Part shown: piece after piece, positions 35,008 to 44,700 of the stretch | Numbering within the stretch: position 1 is the stretch's first letter | Layout: every line of letters starts with the position of its first letter | Source: Acidocella aromatica | GTDB taxonomy: Bacteria > Pseudomonadota > Alphaproteobacteria > Acetobacterales > Acetobacteraceae | Assembly (NCBI RefSeq): GCF_014201825.1 | Contig: NZ_JACHFJ010000010.1 | Coordinates: 1-64,000, forward strand | Direction: 5' to 3' | Length of the DNA stretch: 64,000 nt | Translations under genes and position numbers: made by a program | Notes under the pieces: model-generated | Database searches by the model: none | What the model saw: the letters and a program-made list of their open reading frames with translations, nothing else | What the model was told of the DNA's origin: nothing

Positions 35008-35843
35008 CCCCTGAAGATACCGCCTATGTGACGGAGTTGGTGAAGCGCTCCGGCACCTCATTCTACCACGGCATGAAGATCCTCTCGCCCGAGCGGCGGG
35101 ACGCGATGTACGCGATCTACGCCTTTTGCCGGGTGGTGGACGACATTGCCGACGAGGAAGGTCGCGACTTCGCCGCCAAGCAGCAGGAGCTGGAGGAATG
35201 GCGCCAGCGCATCGCCGGGCTGTACCGGGGCGAAGCCGACGGGCCGATCCCACGCGCGCTGCTGGACACCGTGCGCGACTACAAGCTGCGGGCCGAGGAT
35301 TTCATCGCCATCATCGACGGCATGGAGATGGATGCGGGCGAGGCGATCATCGCCCCCAGCCTCGCCGAATTGGACCTATACTGCGACCGCGTGGCCTCTG
35401 CCGTGGGCCGGCTCTCGGTGCGCGTGTTCGGTGATTCCTCGGCCAATGCCGACGCGGTGGCCCACGCGCTGGGCCGCGGGCTGCAACTCACGAATATTTT
35501 ACGCGATGTGCCGGAAGATGCCGAACGCGGCAGGCTGTATCTGCCACGCGAGCTGCTCCAGGCCGCGGGCGTGCCGCTCACCCCGCAAGGCGCCCTACAA
35601 TCTCCCGCATTGGCGCAGGCATGTTCAAAACTCGCCGACATGGCGGAGCAATATTTCGCAGATGCCAACGCCGCGATGGCACGCTGCAACAGCAAGGCCA
35701 TGCGCCCAGCCCGGCTGATGGAGGAAAGCTACCGTCCGCTACTGGCTATTTTGCGGCGGCGCGGCTTTAATTACTCTGAAGGCCGCATTACTCTGCCGAA
35801 ATGGCGCAAGTTGATGATGGCGGTACGCCTGTTGCTGGCGTGA
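35004..35843 (+). CDS. hpnD: Presqualene diphosphate synthase HpnD
   Basis: The protein has 279 aa and is the second squalene/phytoene-synthase-fold enzyme. It couples two farnesyl diphosphates to presqualene diphosphate. Asp-rich motifs are AFCRVVDDIADEEG and LTNILRDVPEDAERGRLYLP, each more canonical than in HpnC. The start is GTG at 35004, overlapping the hpnC stop; the long open frame upstream is a shadow of hpnC. hpnE follows after 10 nt. Confidence 0.93.
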   Translation: MTPEDTAYVTELVKRSGTSFYHGMKILSPERRDAMYAIYAFCRVVDDIADEEGRDFAAKQQELEEWRQRIAGLYRGEADGPIPRALLDTVRDYKLRAEDFIAIIDGMEMDAGEAIIAPSLAELDLYCDRVASAVGRLSVRVFGDSSANADAVAHALGRGLQLTNILRDVPEDAERGRLYLPRELLQAAGVPLTPQGALQSPALAQACSKLADMAEQYFADANAAMARCNSKAMRPARLMEESYRPLLAILRRRGFNYSEGRITLPKWRKLMMAVRLLLA

Positions 35844-35853
35844 GGGAGAAGCC

Positions 35854-37038
35854 ATGAGCGTCCATGTGATTGGTGCCGGCCTTGCCGGTCTTGCGGCGGC
35901 CTGCCAGCTTACCGAACTGGGTCACCATGTGGTGCTGTTCGAAGCCGCTCCGCAGGCGGGCGGACGCGCACGCTCTTATTTCGACAAGCAGCTCGGCTGC
36001 CGTATCGATAACGGCAACCACATGTTGCTCTCGGGCAACATCTCGGCGCTCTCCTACCTGCACCGCATCGGGGCGCGGCGCTCGCTCATCGGCCCGGCGG
36101 AACCCATCTTCCCGTTCCGTGACACAACCACCGGCGAGGCCTGGACCCTGCGGCTGAACCAGGGCGGCTTTCCATGGTGGATCTTCTCCCCCTCGCGGCG
36201 CGTGCCGGGCACCAGGCTGTACCAGTATCTCTCCCTGCTGAAGCTGCGCCGCGCCACCAAGGCCGACAACGTGGCCTCGCTGCTCGGCAATTCCGGCCAG
36301 CTTTATCACCGGCTGCTCAAGCCGCTGGCCATCTCGGCGCTCAACACCATGCCCGAGCACGCGGCGGCCCAACCGCTGGGCTCCGTGCTGGCCGAGACCA
36401 TCGAGCGCGGCGGCTATGCCACCCTGCCCCGCTGGGCGAAGCTCGGGCTGTCGGAAACCTTCATCGACCCCGCGCTGGAATGGCTGCGCGAGCGCGGCGC
36501 GGATATCCGCTTCGGCGAGCGTGTGACCCAATTGCAGCCCGGCCAAGCCACCGTGGTGGCGGTGCCGCCCTGGGTGGCCCGCGAGCTGATCCCCGGCCTG
36601 ACCGTGCCGACTGAGTTCGAATCCATCTGCAACCTGCATTTCCGTGCGCAAATGGACCCGGGCGAGGCCGGATTCTGGGGCCTGACCGGAGGCTTGAGCG
36701 AGTGGGTGTTCGCCCGCCGGGATGTGATCTCCGTCACCATCTCCGCCGCCAACCGCTACATGAACATGGACCAGGAAACAATCGCTGCGCGGGTGTGGGA
36801 CGAACTGGCCCGCACCTTCGAGCTGGACCGCGCCGTGCCACCCAACCGGGTGCTGTGGGAGAAGCGCGCCACCATACTCGCCTCGGCCGAGCAACTGGCG
36901 CTGCGCCCCGGCACGCGCACGGCGAACCCGAGCGTGGTGCTCGCGGGCGATTGGACCGATACCGGCCTGCCCGCGACCATCGAAGGCGCGATCCGCTCCG
37001 GCAACGCGGCGGCCATGGCGCTGGTCAATCCGCTCTAG
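35854..37038 (+). CDS. hpnE: Hydroxysqualene dehydroxylase HpnE
   Basis: The protein has 394 aa and is an FAD-dependent amine-oxidase/desaturase-like protein. The dinucleotide-binding motif VIGAGLAGLAAA opens the protein, followed by GGRARSYFDKQLGCRIDNGN and the C-terminal FAD motif VVLAGDWTDTGLPATIEGAI. HpnE reduces hydroxysqualene to squalene. ATG at 35854 follows GAGGGAGAAGCC. With HpnC and HpnD it completes the three-enzyme bacterial squalene route. Confidence 0.93.
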   Translation: MSVHVIGAGLAGLAAACQLTELGHHVVLFEAAPQAGGRARSYFDKQLGCRIDNGNHMLLSGNISALSYLHRIGARRSLIGPAEPIFPFRDTTTGEAWTLRLNQGGFPWWIFSPSRRVPGTRLYQYLSLLKLRRATKADNVASLLGNSGQLYHRLLKPLAISALNTMPEHAAAQPLGSVLAETIERGGYATLPRWAKLGLSETFIDPALEWLRERGADIRFGERVTQLQPGQATVVAVPPWVARELIPGLTVPTEFESICNLHFRAQMDPGEAGFWGLTGGLSEWVFARRDVISVTISAANRYMNMDQETIAARVWDELARTFELDRAVPPNRVLWEKRATILASAEQLALRPGTRTANPSVVLAGDWTDTGLPATIEGAIRSGNAAAMALVNPL

Positions 37039-37076
37039 TCTTTCCATCGCGGCATGGCGCCCGTACCCCGCGCCCC

Positions 37077-37091
37077 CTGGCAAAATGCCAG
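37077..37091 (+). other. Small hairpin in the hpnE-shc gap
   Basis: CTGGCA and TGCCAG pair over 6 bp with an AAA loop, ending 12 nt before the first shc ATG. No T-run follows. Together with the 65-nt gap, the longest in the hpn run, it could modulate shc expression. No function is shown. Confidence 0.25.
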
Positions 37092-37103
37092 AAAATTTGT
37101 CAC

Positions 37104-39026
37104 ATGCTTGGCATGAACGCCATTCTCGACACCGCGATTGAACGCGCCCGGGCCTCTCTCGTCAACGAGCAGCGGCCCGACGGGCATCTCTGCTACGAGC
37201 TGGAGGCCGACGCCACCATCCCGGCCGAGTACGTGCTGCTCGAGCATTACCTCAACCAGATCGACGAACCCCTGCAACAGAAGATCGGCAATTACCTCCG
37301 CCGCATCCAGGGCGATCACGCCACCAACCCTGGCGGCTGGCCGCTCTTCCACGGCGGCAAGTTCGACCTTTCAGCCTCGGTGAAGGCCTATTACGCGCTG
37401 AAGATCATCGGCGACTCCCCGGACGCGCCTCATATGGCCAAGGCCCGCAAGGCGATCCTGGCTCATGGCGGGGCGGAGCGGGCCAATGTGTTCACCCGCA
37501 TCCAGCTCGCTCTATTCGGCGCCGCCCCGTGGGAGGCCTGCCCGGTCGTGCCCATCGAGGCCGTGCTGATGCCGGACTGGTTCCCCTTCACCATGCGCAA
37601 GGTCTCGTACTGGTCGCGCACGGTGATGACGCCGCTGATGTACCTGACCGCGAAGAAGCCCATCGCGCGCAATCCGCGCAAGGTGTTCGTGGACGAGCTG
37701 TTCACCCGCCCGCAGGCACAGATCCGCGACTGGATCCGCGGCCCGTACAAATCCAACTGGGGCCCGGTGTTCAAGGTGCTGGACAGCGTGCTGCGCGTCG
37801 CCGAGCCCTATTTCCCGCACCACTACCGCGAGAAGGCGATCGACAAGGCCATTGCCTGGACCATCGAGCGCCTGAATGGCGAGGACGGGCTGGGCGCGAT
37901 CTACCCGGCCATGGCCAATTCCGCGATGATGTTCGACCATCTGGGCGACAAGGCGCATTTCGACATCGCCATGGGCTCGATCAAGAAGCTGCTCGTCATC
38001 AAGGACGATGAAGCCTATTGCCAGCCCTGCCTCTCACCGGTGTGGGACACCGCCCTCGCCGGGCACGCGCTGATCGAGTCCGGCGCTACGGATGCCACCA
38101 AAGCCGCGTGCGACTGGCTGATCCCCCGCCAGGAGCTGAATGTGGTGGGCGACTGGGCGGACAACACCCCAGGCACGCGCCCGGGCGGCTGGGCCTTCCA
38201 GTACAACAACCCGCATTACCCTGATGTGGACGACACCGCCGTGGCCGCCATGCTACTGCACCGCGCGGGCGACCCGAAATATGCCGAGTCCATCTCCCGC
38301 GCGCGGGAATGGATCATCGGCATGCAGTCCACCAACGGGGCCTGGGGCGCGTTCGACATCAATAACGACAACCAATACCTCAACCACATCCCCTTCGCCG
38401 ACCATGGCGCGCTGCTCGACCCGCCGACCGAGGATGTCACCGCGCGCTGCATCTCCTTCCTGGCCCAGCTTGGCAAGCCGGAAGACCGCCCGGCCATCGA
38501 GCGCGGGATCAAGTATCTGCGCGAGACCCAGATGCCGGACGGCTCCTGGTTCGGCCGCTGGGGCACCAATTATATTTATGGCACGTGGTCGGTGCTGTGC
38601 GCGCTGAACGCCGCCGGGGTGGCGCAGGACGACCCGATGGTGAAACGCGCCACGTCCTGGCTGATCTCCAAGCAACGCGCGGACGGCGGCTGGGGCGAGG
38701 ATTGCGAATCCTATGGCGACGCCCCCGCCGGCGAGTTCCACGGCTATGCCGCGCAGAGCCTGCCGAGCCAGACGGCCTGGGCCGTGATCGGGCTGATGGC
38801 GGCGGGACTGGCGGACCATGACGCCGTACGCCGGGGCATCGCCTTCCTCCAGGCGAGCCAGGACGAGCAGGGCAGCTGGACCGAGCAGGCGTATAACGCC
38901 GTCGGCTTCCCGCGCGTGTTCTACCTGAAATATCACGGCTATCCGCGCTTCTTCCCGCTGCTGGCGTTGAGCCGCTACAAGCAGCTGATGGCCAGCAACG
39001 ACCGGATCGTGAAGTTCGGGTTCTAG
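37104..39026 (+). CDS. shc: Squalene-hopene cyclase
   Basis: The protein has 640 aa (637 if ATG at 37113 is used). It cyclises squalene to hopene and diplopterol at the membrane. The catalytic DXDD motif is intact as Asp374-Val-Asp-Asp in YPDVDDTAVAA, and several QW repeats are present (QSTNGAWGAF, QMPDGSWFGRWG, QRADGGWGED, QDEQGSW). Family-typical FNNPHYPD-like and HGYPRFFPLLALSRYK elements are seen. Neither ATG has a clear ribosome binding site. It ends the hopanoid run, and the IS630-like remnant begins 13 nt after its stop. Confidence 0.96.
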   Translation: MLGMNAILDTAIERARASLVNEQRPDGHLCYELEADATIPAEYVLLEHYLNQIDEPLQQKIGNYLRRIQGDHATNPGGWPLFHGGKFDLSASVKAYYALKIIGDSPDAPHMAKARKAILAHGGAERANVFTRIQLALFGAAPWEACPVVPIEAVLMPDWFPFTMRKVSYWSRTVMTPLMYLTAKKPIARNPRKVFVDELFTRPQAQIRDWIRGPYKSNWGPVFKVLDSVLRVAEPYFPHHYREKAIDKAIAWTIERLNGEDGLGAIYPAMANSAMMFDHLGDKAHFDIAMGSIKKLLVIKDDEAYCQPCLSPVWDTALAGHALIESGATDATKAACDWLIPRQELNVVGDWADNTPGTRPGGWAFQYNNPHYPDVDDTAVAAMLLHRAGDPKYAESISRAREWIIGMQSTNGAWGAFDINNDNQYLNHIPFADHGALLDPPTEDVTARCISFLAQLGKPEDRPAIERGIKYLRETQMPDGSWFGRWGTNYIYGTWSVLCALNAAGVAQDDPMVKRATSWLISKQRADGGWGEDCESYGDAPAGEFHGYAAQSLPSQTAWAVIGLMAAGLADHDAVRRGIAFLQASQDEQGSWTEQAYNAVGFPRVFYLKYHGYPRFFPLLALSRYKQLMASNDRIVKFGF

Positions 39027-39038
39027 ACTCTTCTGTGA

Positions 39039-39146
39039 TTAGATTGACGCATACCCGGCGTGCGTGAGGTAATTTTCGCACTCCGCCGGGGAGAAGTGGT
39101 GGAGCAATGATCCGATACACCTCCATATGACGGTAACGGTGACTTC
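39039..39146 (-). pseudogene. C-terminal remnant of an IS630-like transposase
   Basis: Read on the minus strand, 35 codons end in TAA at 39039-39041. The peptide includes TVIWRCIGSLLHHFSPAECE and then NYLTHAGYASI, matching the typical IS630-family ending (IGxLLDxFxPAECxNYxxxAGY). Upstream of about 39146 the frame no longer resembles a transposase, so the N-terminal catalytic part is gone. It starts 13 nt after shc and marks the left island edge. Confidence 0.7.
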
Positions 39147-39408
39147 GTGGTTGTTTCCAGGACATGACCCGTGAGACGCTTGCCGATCAGTTCCTCAGCC
39201 TGAAGTAATGCCGCTGACTTGACCAAGCCTGAGGATGCAGCGGAGCGGATTACCCTATAATGTGCCCGCTTCCGCCGATATTGCCTTAATTCCAAAGCAT
39301 GGATTCATAGTCGATATTAAGAGACTGACGTTGGCCATTATTTGGCGGCCAGTTGGAATTTTTTTCACTTGACCGGCCAGGAGACCTGTCCGTTAACGCG
39401 TCTCAGAC
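39147..39408. other. Non-coding left arm of the island
   Basis: 262 nt with no convincing gene. Its composition is mixed, and stop codons occur in all frames apart from a short shadow frame on the minus strand. A possible promoter precedes the response-regulator gene: TTGACC at 39369-39374 and GTTAAC at 39392-39397 with a 17-nt spacer. The -10 match is poor, and it would make the ATG at 39409 almost leaderless. Confidence 0.4.
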
Positions 39409-40080
39409 ATGAAAATTCTCGTTATAGAAGATGATTTAGAAGCTGCCGCGTTCCTGTCCGCCGGGCTGCGATCAGACGGACATGAACTCACGATGATTCA
39501 GGATGGGCGGGAGGGGCTCGTCGCTGCGGTGTCGGGCGGGTATGATCTGCTGATCTTGGACCGCATGCTACCAAGCATCGATGGACTGACAATATTGCGG
39601 ACGTTGCGCGTTGCCAAAGTTGGTGTGCCCGTTCTGTTCCTGACGACGATCGACGGAGTGGACGACCGGGTGGAAGGGTTGCGCGCGGGGGCGGATGATT
39701 ATCTTGTAAAGCCTTTTGCATTTGAAGAGCTTTCGGCGCGCGTTACCGCGTTGGCGCGGAGGCGCAGCACGATTCCGGCAAACTCCACGCTCAGAATTGC
39801 GGATCTTGAATTGGACCGCATGAGCCAGACGGTAACCCGGGCAGGCAAAAGAATTGTTCTTCAACAAAAAGAATTTCAGCTTCTTGAATATCTCATGCTG
39901 CACGAGAATCAGGTCGTGACACGAACGATGATTCTGGAAGCTGTTTGGCATTACCATTTCATGCCCGTCACGCTGGTCGTGGAGTCCCATATCAGCCGCC
40001 TCAGGCGTAAAATCGACCGGGATTTCGGGCAGGAACTGATACATACATGTCGCGGCTCTGGATATAAAATTGGCTGTTGA
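39409..40080 (+). CDS. OmpR/PhoB-family response regulator
   Basis: The protein has 223 aa. Residues 1-120 form a receiver domain with acidic pocket Asp8-Asp9 and phospho-acceptor Asp51 (LLILDRMLP), and VKPFAFEEL supplies the conserved Lys. Residues 128-223 form a winged-helix DNA-binding domain (LQQKEFQLLEYLMLHENQVV, SHISRLRRKID). It overlaps the histidine kinase gene by 11 nt, and the pump operon lies downstream, so it probably controls that operon. No binding site was identified. No clear ribosome binding site precedes the ATG. Confidence 0.92.
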   Translation: MKILVIEDDLEAAAFLSAGLRSDGHELTMIQDGREGLVAAVSGGYDLLILDRMLPSIDGLTILRTLRVAKVGVPVLFLTTIDGVDDRVEGLRAGADDYLVKPFAFEELSARVTALARRRSTIPANSTLRIADLELDRMSQTVTRAGKRIVLQQKEFQLLEYLMLHENQVVTRTMILEAVWHYHFMPVTLVVESHISRLRRKIDRDFGQELIHTCRGSGYKIGC

Positions 40081-41464
40081 TCTCAAGCCGACGTTCCGGC
40101 GTTATATCAGAACATCCAGTTTCAGGCTGGCCGCGCAAGGTGTTTTTATATCGATCTTGGGCGCCCTGGTGGTGTTTCTGGTGGTCTATCATGCGACCAG
40201 GGCAACCGTTATCGGGGCGCTGGACGATACTGTTATGAATGAGCGAGCGGATGTCCTGTCACGCGCCGCAGCTTACGAAGCAAAGTCTTCAGATTTTGAC
40301 CTTGCCATGCAGAAGTCGATTCAGGTGGCCATGCAGAGGTCAAAGGGTACGTTTTACGCATTGACCAAGGCTGATGGTACCGTTCTTGCGGGAAACCTGC
40401 AAATTTCTCCGCAGACTGTTACGCAGTGGCATGGCTGGCGAACGTTAATACAAAGAGCGGATCTACCGTTCCCGCCATATGTTACGGCGATCCGCGGCGT
40501 TTCGGACACGCTACCAAATGGCGATCGATTATATATTGCTGAGAATGCCAGCAGTTTCTATGCCTTGAACCATCTCATCGGCCGGGTGTTCCTGATCACT
40601 TTTGGCCCCATCATTCTCCTTGGCATATTGGGGTGGCTGCTGGTTGCAAGGAGCACTTTGAATCGCGTTTTTCTAATCGCGAACATAAGCCGTGAAATTA
40701 TCAATGGCGATTTGTCCCGCCGAGTTCCACTTAATGGGAGTGGAGATGAATTTGATGAATTGTCGAGCGTTCTTAATTTAATATTGGATCGGATAGAAGC
40801 TCTCATCGGCAATATCAAGCAGGTTAGCAATGACATTTCGCATGATCTGCGTTCTCCTCTCGCGCGTTTGCGCGAGCGCCTCGAGTTAGCGCGCAGGAAT
40901 ATGAACGAGGTCGTGCTTCCCGACTTGATCGATGAGGCTATTTTGCAGGTGGATACCGCCCTGAGCCTATTCTCGGCAATGCTACGAATTTCAGAGATCG
41001 AAGCCGGCGCACGCAGAAGCGCGTTCTGCCGGATTGATCTCTCATTTCTGTTGCAGGAACTGGTCGAGACATATGATGCCGTGGCGGAACTTGACGGCAA
41101 AACCGTTCGTTCACTTATCCCCCCTGATCTGAAGATAGATGGTGACTATGAATTATTATCTCAGATGTTTGTGAATATCGTTGAGAACGCGATCCGGCAT
41201 TGTCCAAGGGGAACTCTGATATTCATCCAGGCTGAGGTGTCCGAGGGGGGTAGAAAAACCGTTACGATTTCAGACAATGGACATGGAATACCGGAAGCGG
41301 ACAGAGAGCGTGTGTTCGGCCGATTCGTCCGGCTGGACAAATCGCGCCACCATCCGGGAAGCGGGCTCGGATTGGCTCTGGTGGCCGCGATTGCAACGAT
41401 GCATGGTTTTTCGATTGTGCTGGAAGATAATGGCCCGGGATTGCGAGTTGTCATAGAAATGTAA
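40070..41464 (+). CDS. Sensor histidine kinase
   Basis: The protein has 464 aa. Two membrane segments (about residues 22-45 and 170-193) bracket a periplasmic domain of roughly 125 residues with no recognised ligand fold. A HAMP linker follows (about 195-245), then the dimerisation helix with His258 in DISHDLRSPLARLRERLELA, and an ATPase domain with NIVENAIRHCP, DNGHGIP and GSGLGLALVAAIATMHG. The start is TTG at 40070, within the regulator gene. It is the cognate partner by overlap. The signal is unknown; efflux-linked kinases often sense drugs, metals or acids, but nothing here decides. Confidence 0.9.
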   Translation: MAVDLKPTFRRYIRTSSFRLAAQGVFISILGALVVFLVVYHATRATVIGALDDTVMNERADVLSRAAAYEAKSSDFDLAMQKSIQVAMQRSKGTFYALTKADGTVLAGNLQISPQTVTQWHGWRTLIQRADLPFPPYVTAIRGVSDTLPNGDRLYIAENASSFYALNHLIGRVFLITFGPIILLGILGWLLVARSTLNRVFLIANISREIINGDLSRRVPLNGSGDEFDELSSVLNLILDRIEALIGNIKQVSNDISHDLRSPLARLRERLELARRNMNEVVLPDLIDEAILQVDTALSLFSAMLRISEIEAGARRSAFCRIDLSFLLQELVETYDAVAELDGKTVRSLIPPDLKIDGDYELLSQMFVNIVENAIRHCPRGTLIFIQAEVSEGGRKTVTISDNGHGIPEADRERVFGRFVRLDKSRHHPGSGLGLALVAAIATMHGFSIVLEDNGPGLRVVIEM

Positions 41465-41743
41465 CGGCCAGCGTTTCAAGCGCTACTTATGGAAATCATT
41501 GGGTGTTACAGCAACCCCTGCTACGGCACGGCGGAAGATGACAAATTAACATAGTTATAGAGGCTTTACGTCCAAACATGACAGGGGATACATGCGGCCT
41601 GACGTCACGACTGTATAGTGCAGAGAGAGCGGAAGGACCAGCATTTGTTCCAGAGAGAATGCCCCGGAAAAGCAGGGTGTGAAAGCAGCCGTCATGCCAT
41701 TCCAGGCGCCGCCAATTTCGCGATGGAGCGGTAAGAGACAACC
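41465..41743. other. Leader region of the RND operon
   Basis: 279 nt between the kinase gene and the pump operon. It is AT-rich in the middle (around TTAACATAGTTATAG at about 41545) and holds no convincing coding frame. The operon promoter and the response-regulator site are expected here, but no repeat or operator pattern could be assigned with confidence. Confidence 0.35.
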
Positions 41744-44700
41744 ATGAATGCGATCGTTCTCATTGCGCTAAAGCGGCCATACACTTTTGTTGTCATGGCC
41801 ATTTTGATTGTATTGTATGGCGTATTATCCGTCATGAAGACGCCGGTCGATATATTTCCCGACATTCGCGTTCCTGTCGTCGCCGTGGTCTGGAGCTATA
41901 CGGGGTTGTCTCCCGAAGATATGTCCGGACGCGTTATATATTATTACGAACGGCAGTTGACCACGACAGTCAGCAATATCGAGCATATAGAAAGTCAGTC
42001 GCTCTACGGGCGTGGCATCGTCAAGATATTTTTCCAGCCAGGTACGAATGTCGCGGCAGCACAGGCGCAGATCACCTCGATTTCGCAGACTGTGCTGAAG
42101 CAGATGCCAGCCGGAATCACGCCGCCGTCGGTCCTCGTGTATAGCGCCTCCGCGGTGCCGGTGCTTAGTCTTCAGGTTGCCGACCCGAATATGACGGCAA
42201 CCGAGCTTTATGACATTGCATCCAATTTCATTCGGCCAACACTGATTTCGGTGCCTGGAGTAGCCATACCCGCACCTTACGGCGGGTCCTCAAAATATGT
42301 CGAAATCGACCTGAACCAGAATGCGCTTCTGTCGTATGGCTTGTCTTCGCAGGATGTGGCTCAGGCATTGCGAAACCAGAATATCGTTCTTCCAGCAGGC
42401 GATATGAAAATGGGGGCGCTGGATTATTTTGTCGCCACAAATGCATCCCCGGTGAATGTCGATACTTTTAATTCACTGCCTATCCGCCAAGTCGGCAACG
42501 CCGTCATTACACTGGGCGATGTCGCGCATGTCTATCAGGGTGGACCGCCCCAAACCAACATGGTTCTGGTTAAAGGGCACCAGGCCGTCATGATCCAGAT
42601 CCTGAAGAGCGGCAACGCTTCGACGCTATCGGTTGTGGATGGCGTGAAGGCCAAGCTTCCGCAACTTTTGAAGACATTGCCGCCTGGTGTGACCATAACA
42701 CCTTTGAGCGATGCCTCGGAATTCGTGCGCGCATCCATCTCGGATGTCGTTCAAGAGATGATCACGGCGGCAGTGCTTACTGGATTGGCCGTTCTGCTGT
42801 TCCTAGGATCCTGGCGCTCCACCCTCATCGTGGCGGCATCCATTCCGCTGTCAATTCTTGCATCTATTCTGGCTCTATCTTGGCTGGGGCAGACAATAAA
42901 TGTGATGACGCTTGGCGGTCTGGCGCTGGCCGTTGGGATATTGGTCGATCATTCGATCGTCATGATCGAAAATATCGACACGCATATAGAGATGGGAAAA
43001 TCTTTGGAGGCGGCGATCATTGATGCCGCGAATCAGATCATTGTCCCGACCTTTGTTGCGACACTATGCATTTGCATCGTGTTCCTGCCGCTTTTTCAGC
43101 TCTCCGGTATTTCCGGTTATCTGTTTCTGCCGCTCGCCGAGGCGATTGTATTTGCGATGATTGCCTCCTTCATCCTGTCGCGCACATTAGTGCCGACCAT
43201 GACCGCATATTTGCTGCGCAACCAGGTCGGGCATGGGCATCAGCATGAATCCGGGGCAGCGACCAATCCATTGCTCCGTTTCCAGCGCGGATTCGAGCGG
43301 GGTTTTGACCGGTTTCGCGATGCATACAAAAAAACTCTGGTCGACTACGTACGGCGCCGGTCTCTTGTCATCTCGCTTTTTGCATGTGGCACGGTTGCCT
43401 CCATGTTGCTTGTTGCCGCGCTAGGCGAGAATTTCTTTCCCTCAATTCGATCCGGCGAAATCGAAATGCATATGCGTGCCCCGATCGGTACACGCATAGA
43501 AGAGGCGGGAAAGATAGCCGTTCTGGTTAATGGTGCCATCCGCCAGATATTGCCGGGGCAGGTCCGAAATATCATCGATAATTGTGGGTTGCCCGTAAGT
43601 GGCATCAACGAGGCTTACAGCTCAACCGGAACGATCGGGCCGCAGGATTGCGATATCGATATTAGTCTGGTCAATGACGCATCGCCAGTTCAATCATTTA
43701 CGGATAAACTGCGCCGCCAACTGCCGGCGATGGTTCCTGGCACTCAATTTACCTTCCTGCCTGGCGATATCACCGCAAAAATCCTGAACTTCGGGTTGCC
43801 GGCGCCGATTGATGTGCAAATCCAAGGACGCAACCAGCAGGCCAATCTGGCCTACGCGCAGAGCGTAGTGGCGCGGCTGAAGCTGATACCGGGCATCGCC
43901 GACGTTCATATTCAACAAGCGTATAACTCCCCAACGATTCGCATCGACACATCACGAACCTTCGCGCTCGGCACGGGGGTAACGGAGGCGAATGTGGCGG
44001 ATAATACACTGGCAACGCTGTCCGGAAGCGGACAAACGGCGCCGAGTTTCTGGCTGGATGTCAGCAACGGGGTTTCACGATTGGTGAACATGCAGACGCC
44101 GCAAAGCCAGATGACCTCCTTGAACCAGCTTGAATCGATTCCGATCGATAAGGGCGATGGTAATCCCACGGGGGCATCGCCGCAGATACTGGGCGGGCTT
44201 AGCCAAATCAGCCAGGTAGGCTCACCTCAGCTCGTCTCGCATTACAATATTTTGCCGGTGATCGATATTTTCGCCAGCAATCAGCAGCGCGATCTTGGGG
44301 CGGTCAACGACGCGGTTCTCAATGTCGTGCATGATACGGCGGGCAGCGTACCGCATGGTTCGACCGTGCAGGTACGTGGTCAGGCGAGAACAATGATCAG
44401 CGCCTACAGCCAATTGATTGGCGGCCTCGTTCTGGCAGTGCTGCTTATCTATCTGGTTATTGTTGTTAACTTCCAATCCTGGCTTGATCCATTCGTTATC
44501 TTGACCGCCTTGCCCACAGCGCTGGCGGGAATTGCCTGGAGTCTTTTCCTGACGGACACCACCCTGTCCGTTCCGGCGCTGACCGGCGCGCTTATGTGCA
44601 TGGGTGTGGCGACGGCGAATTCAATTCTTGTCGTGGCCTTTGCCCGAGAAAGGCTCGCGGTGCACGGAGATGCGATCAAGGCTGCGGTTGAGGCGGGGGC

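Noticed and set aside
39369-39397. Sigma-70 promoter for the response regulator
   Set aside because: The -35-like TTGACC and 17-nt spacer are good, but GTTAAC is a poor -10 and the resulting transcript would be almost leaderless; kept only as a note in the region entry.
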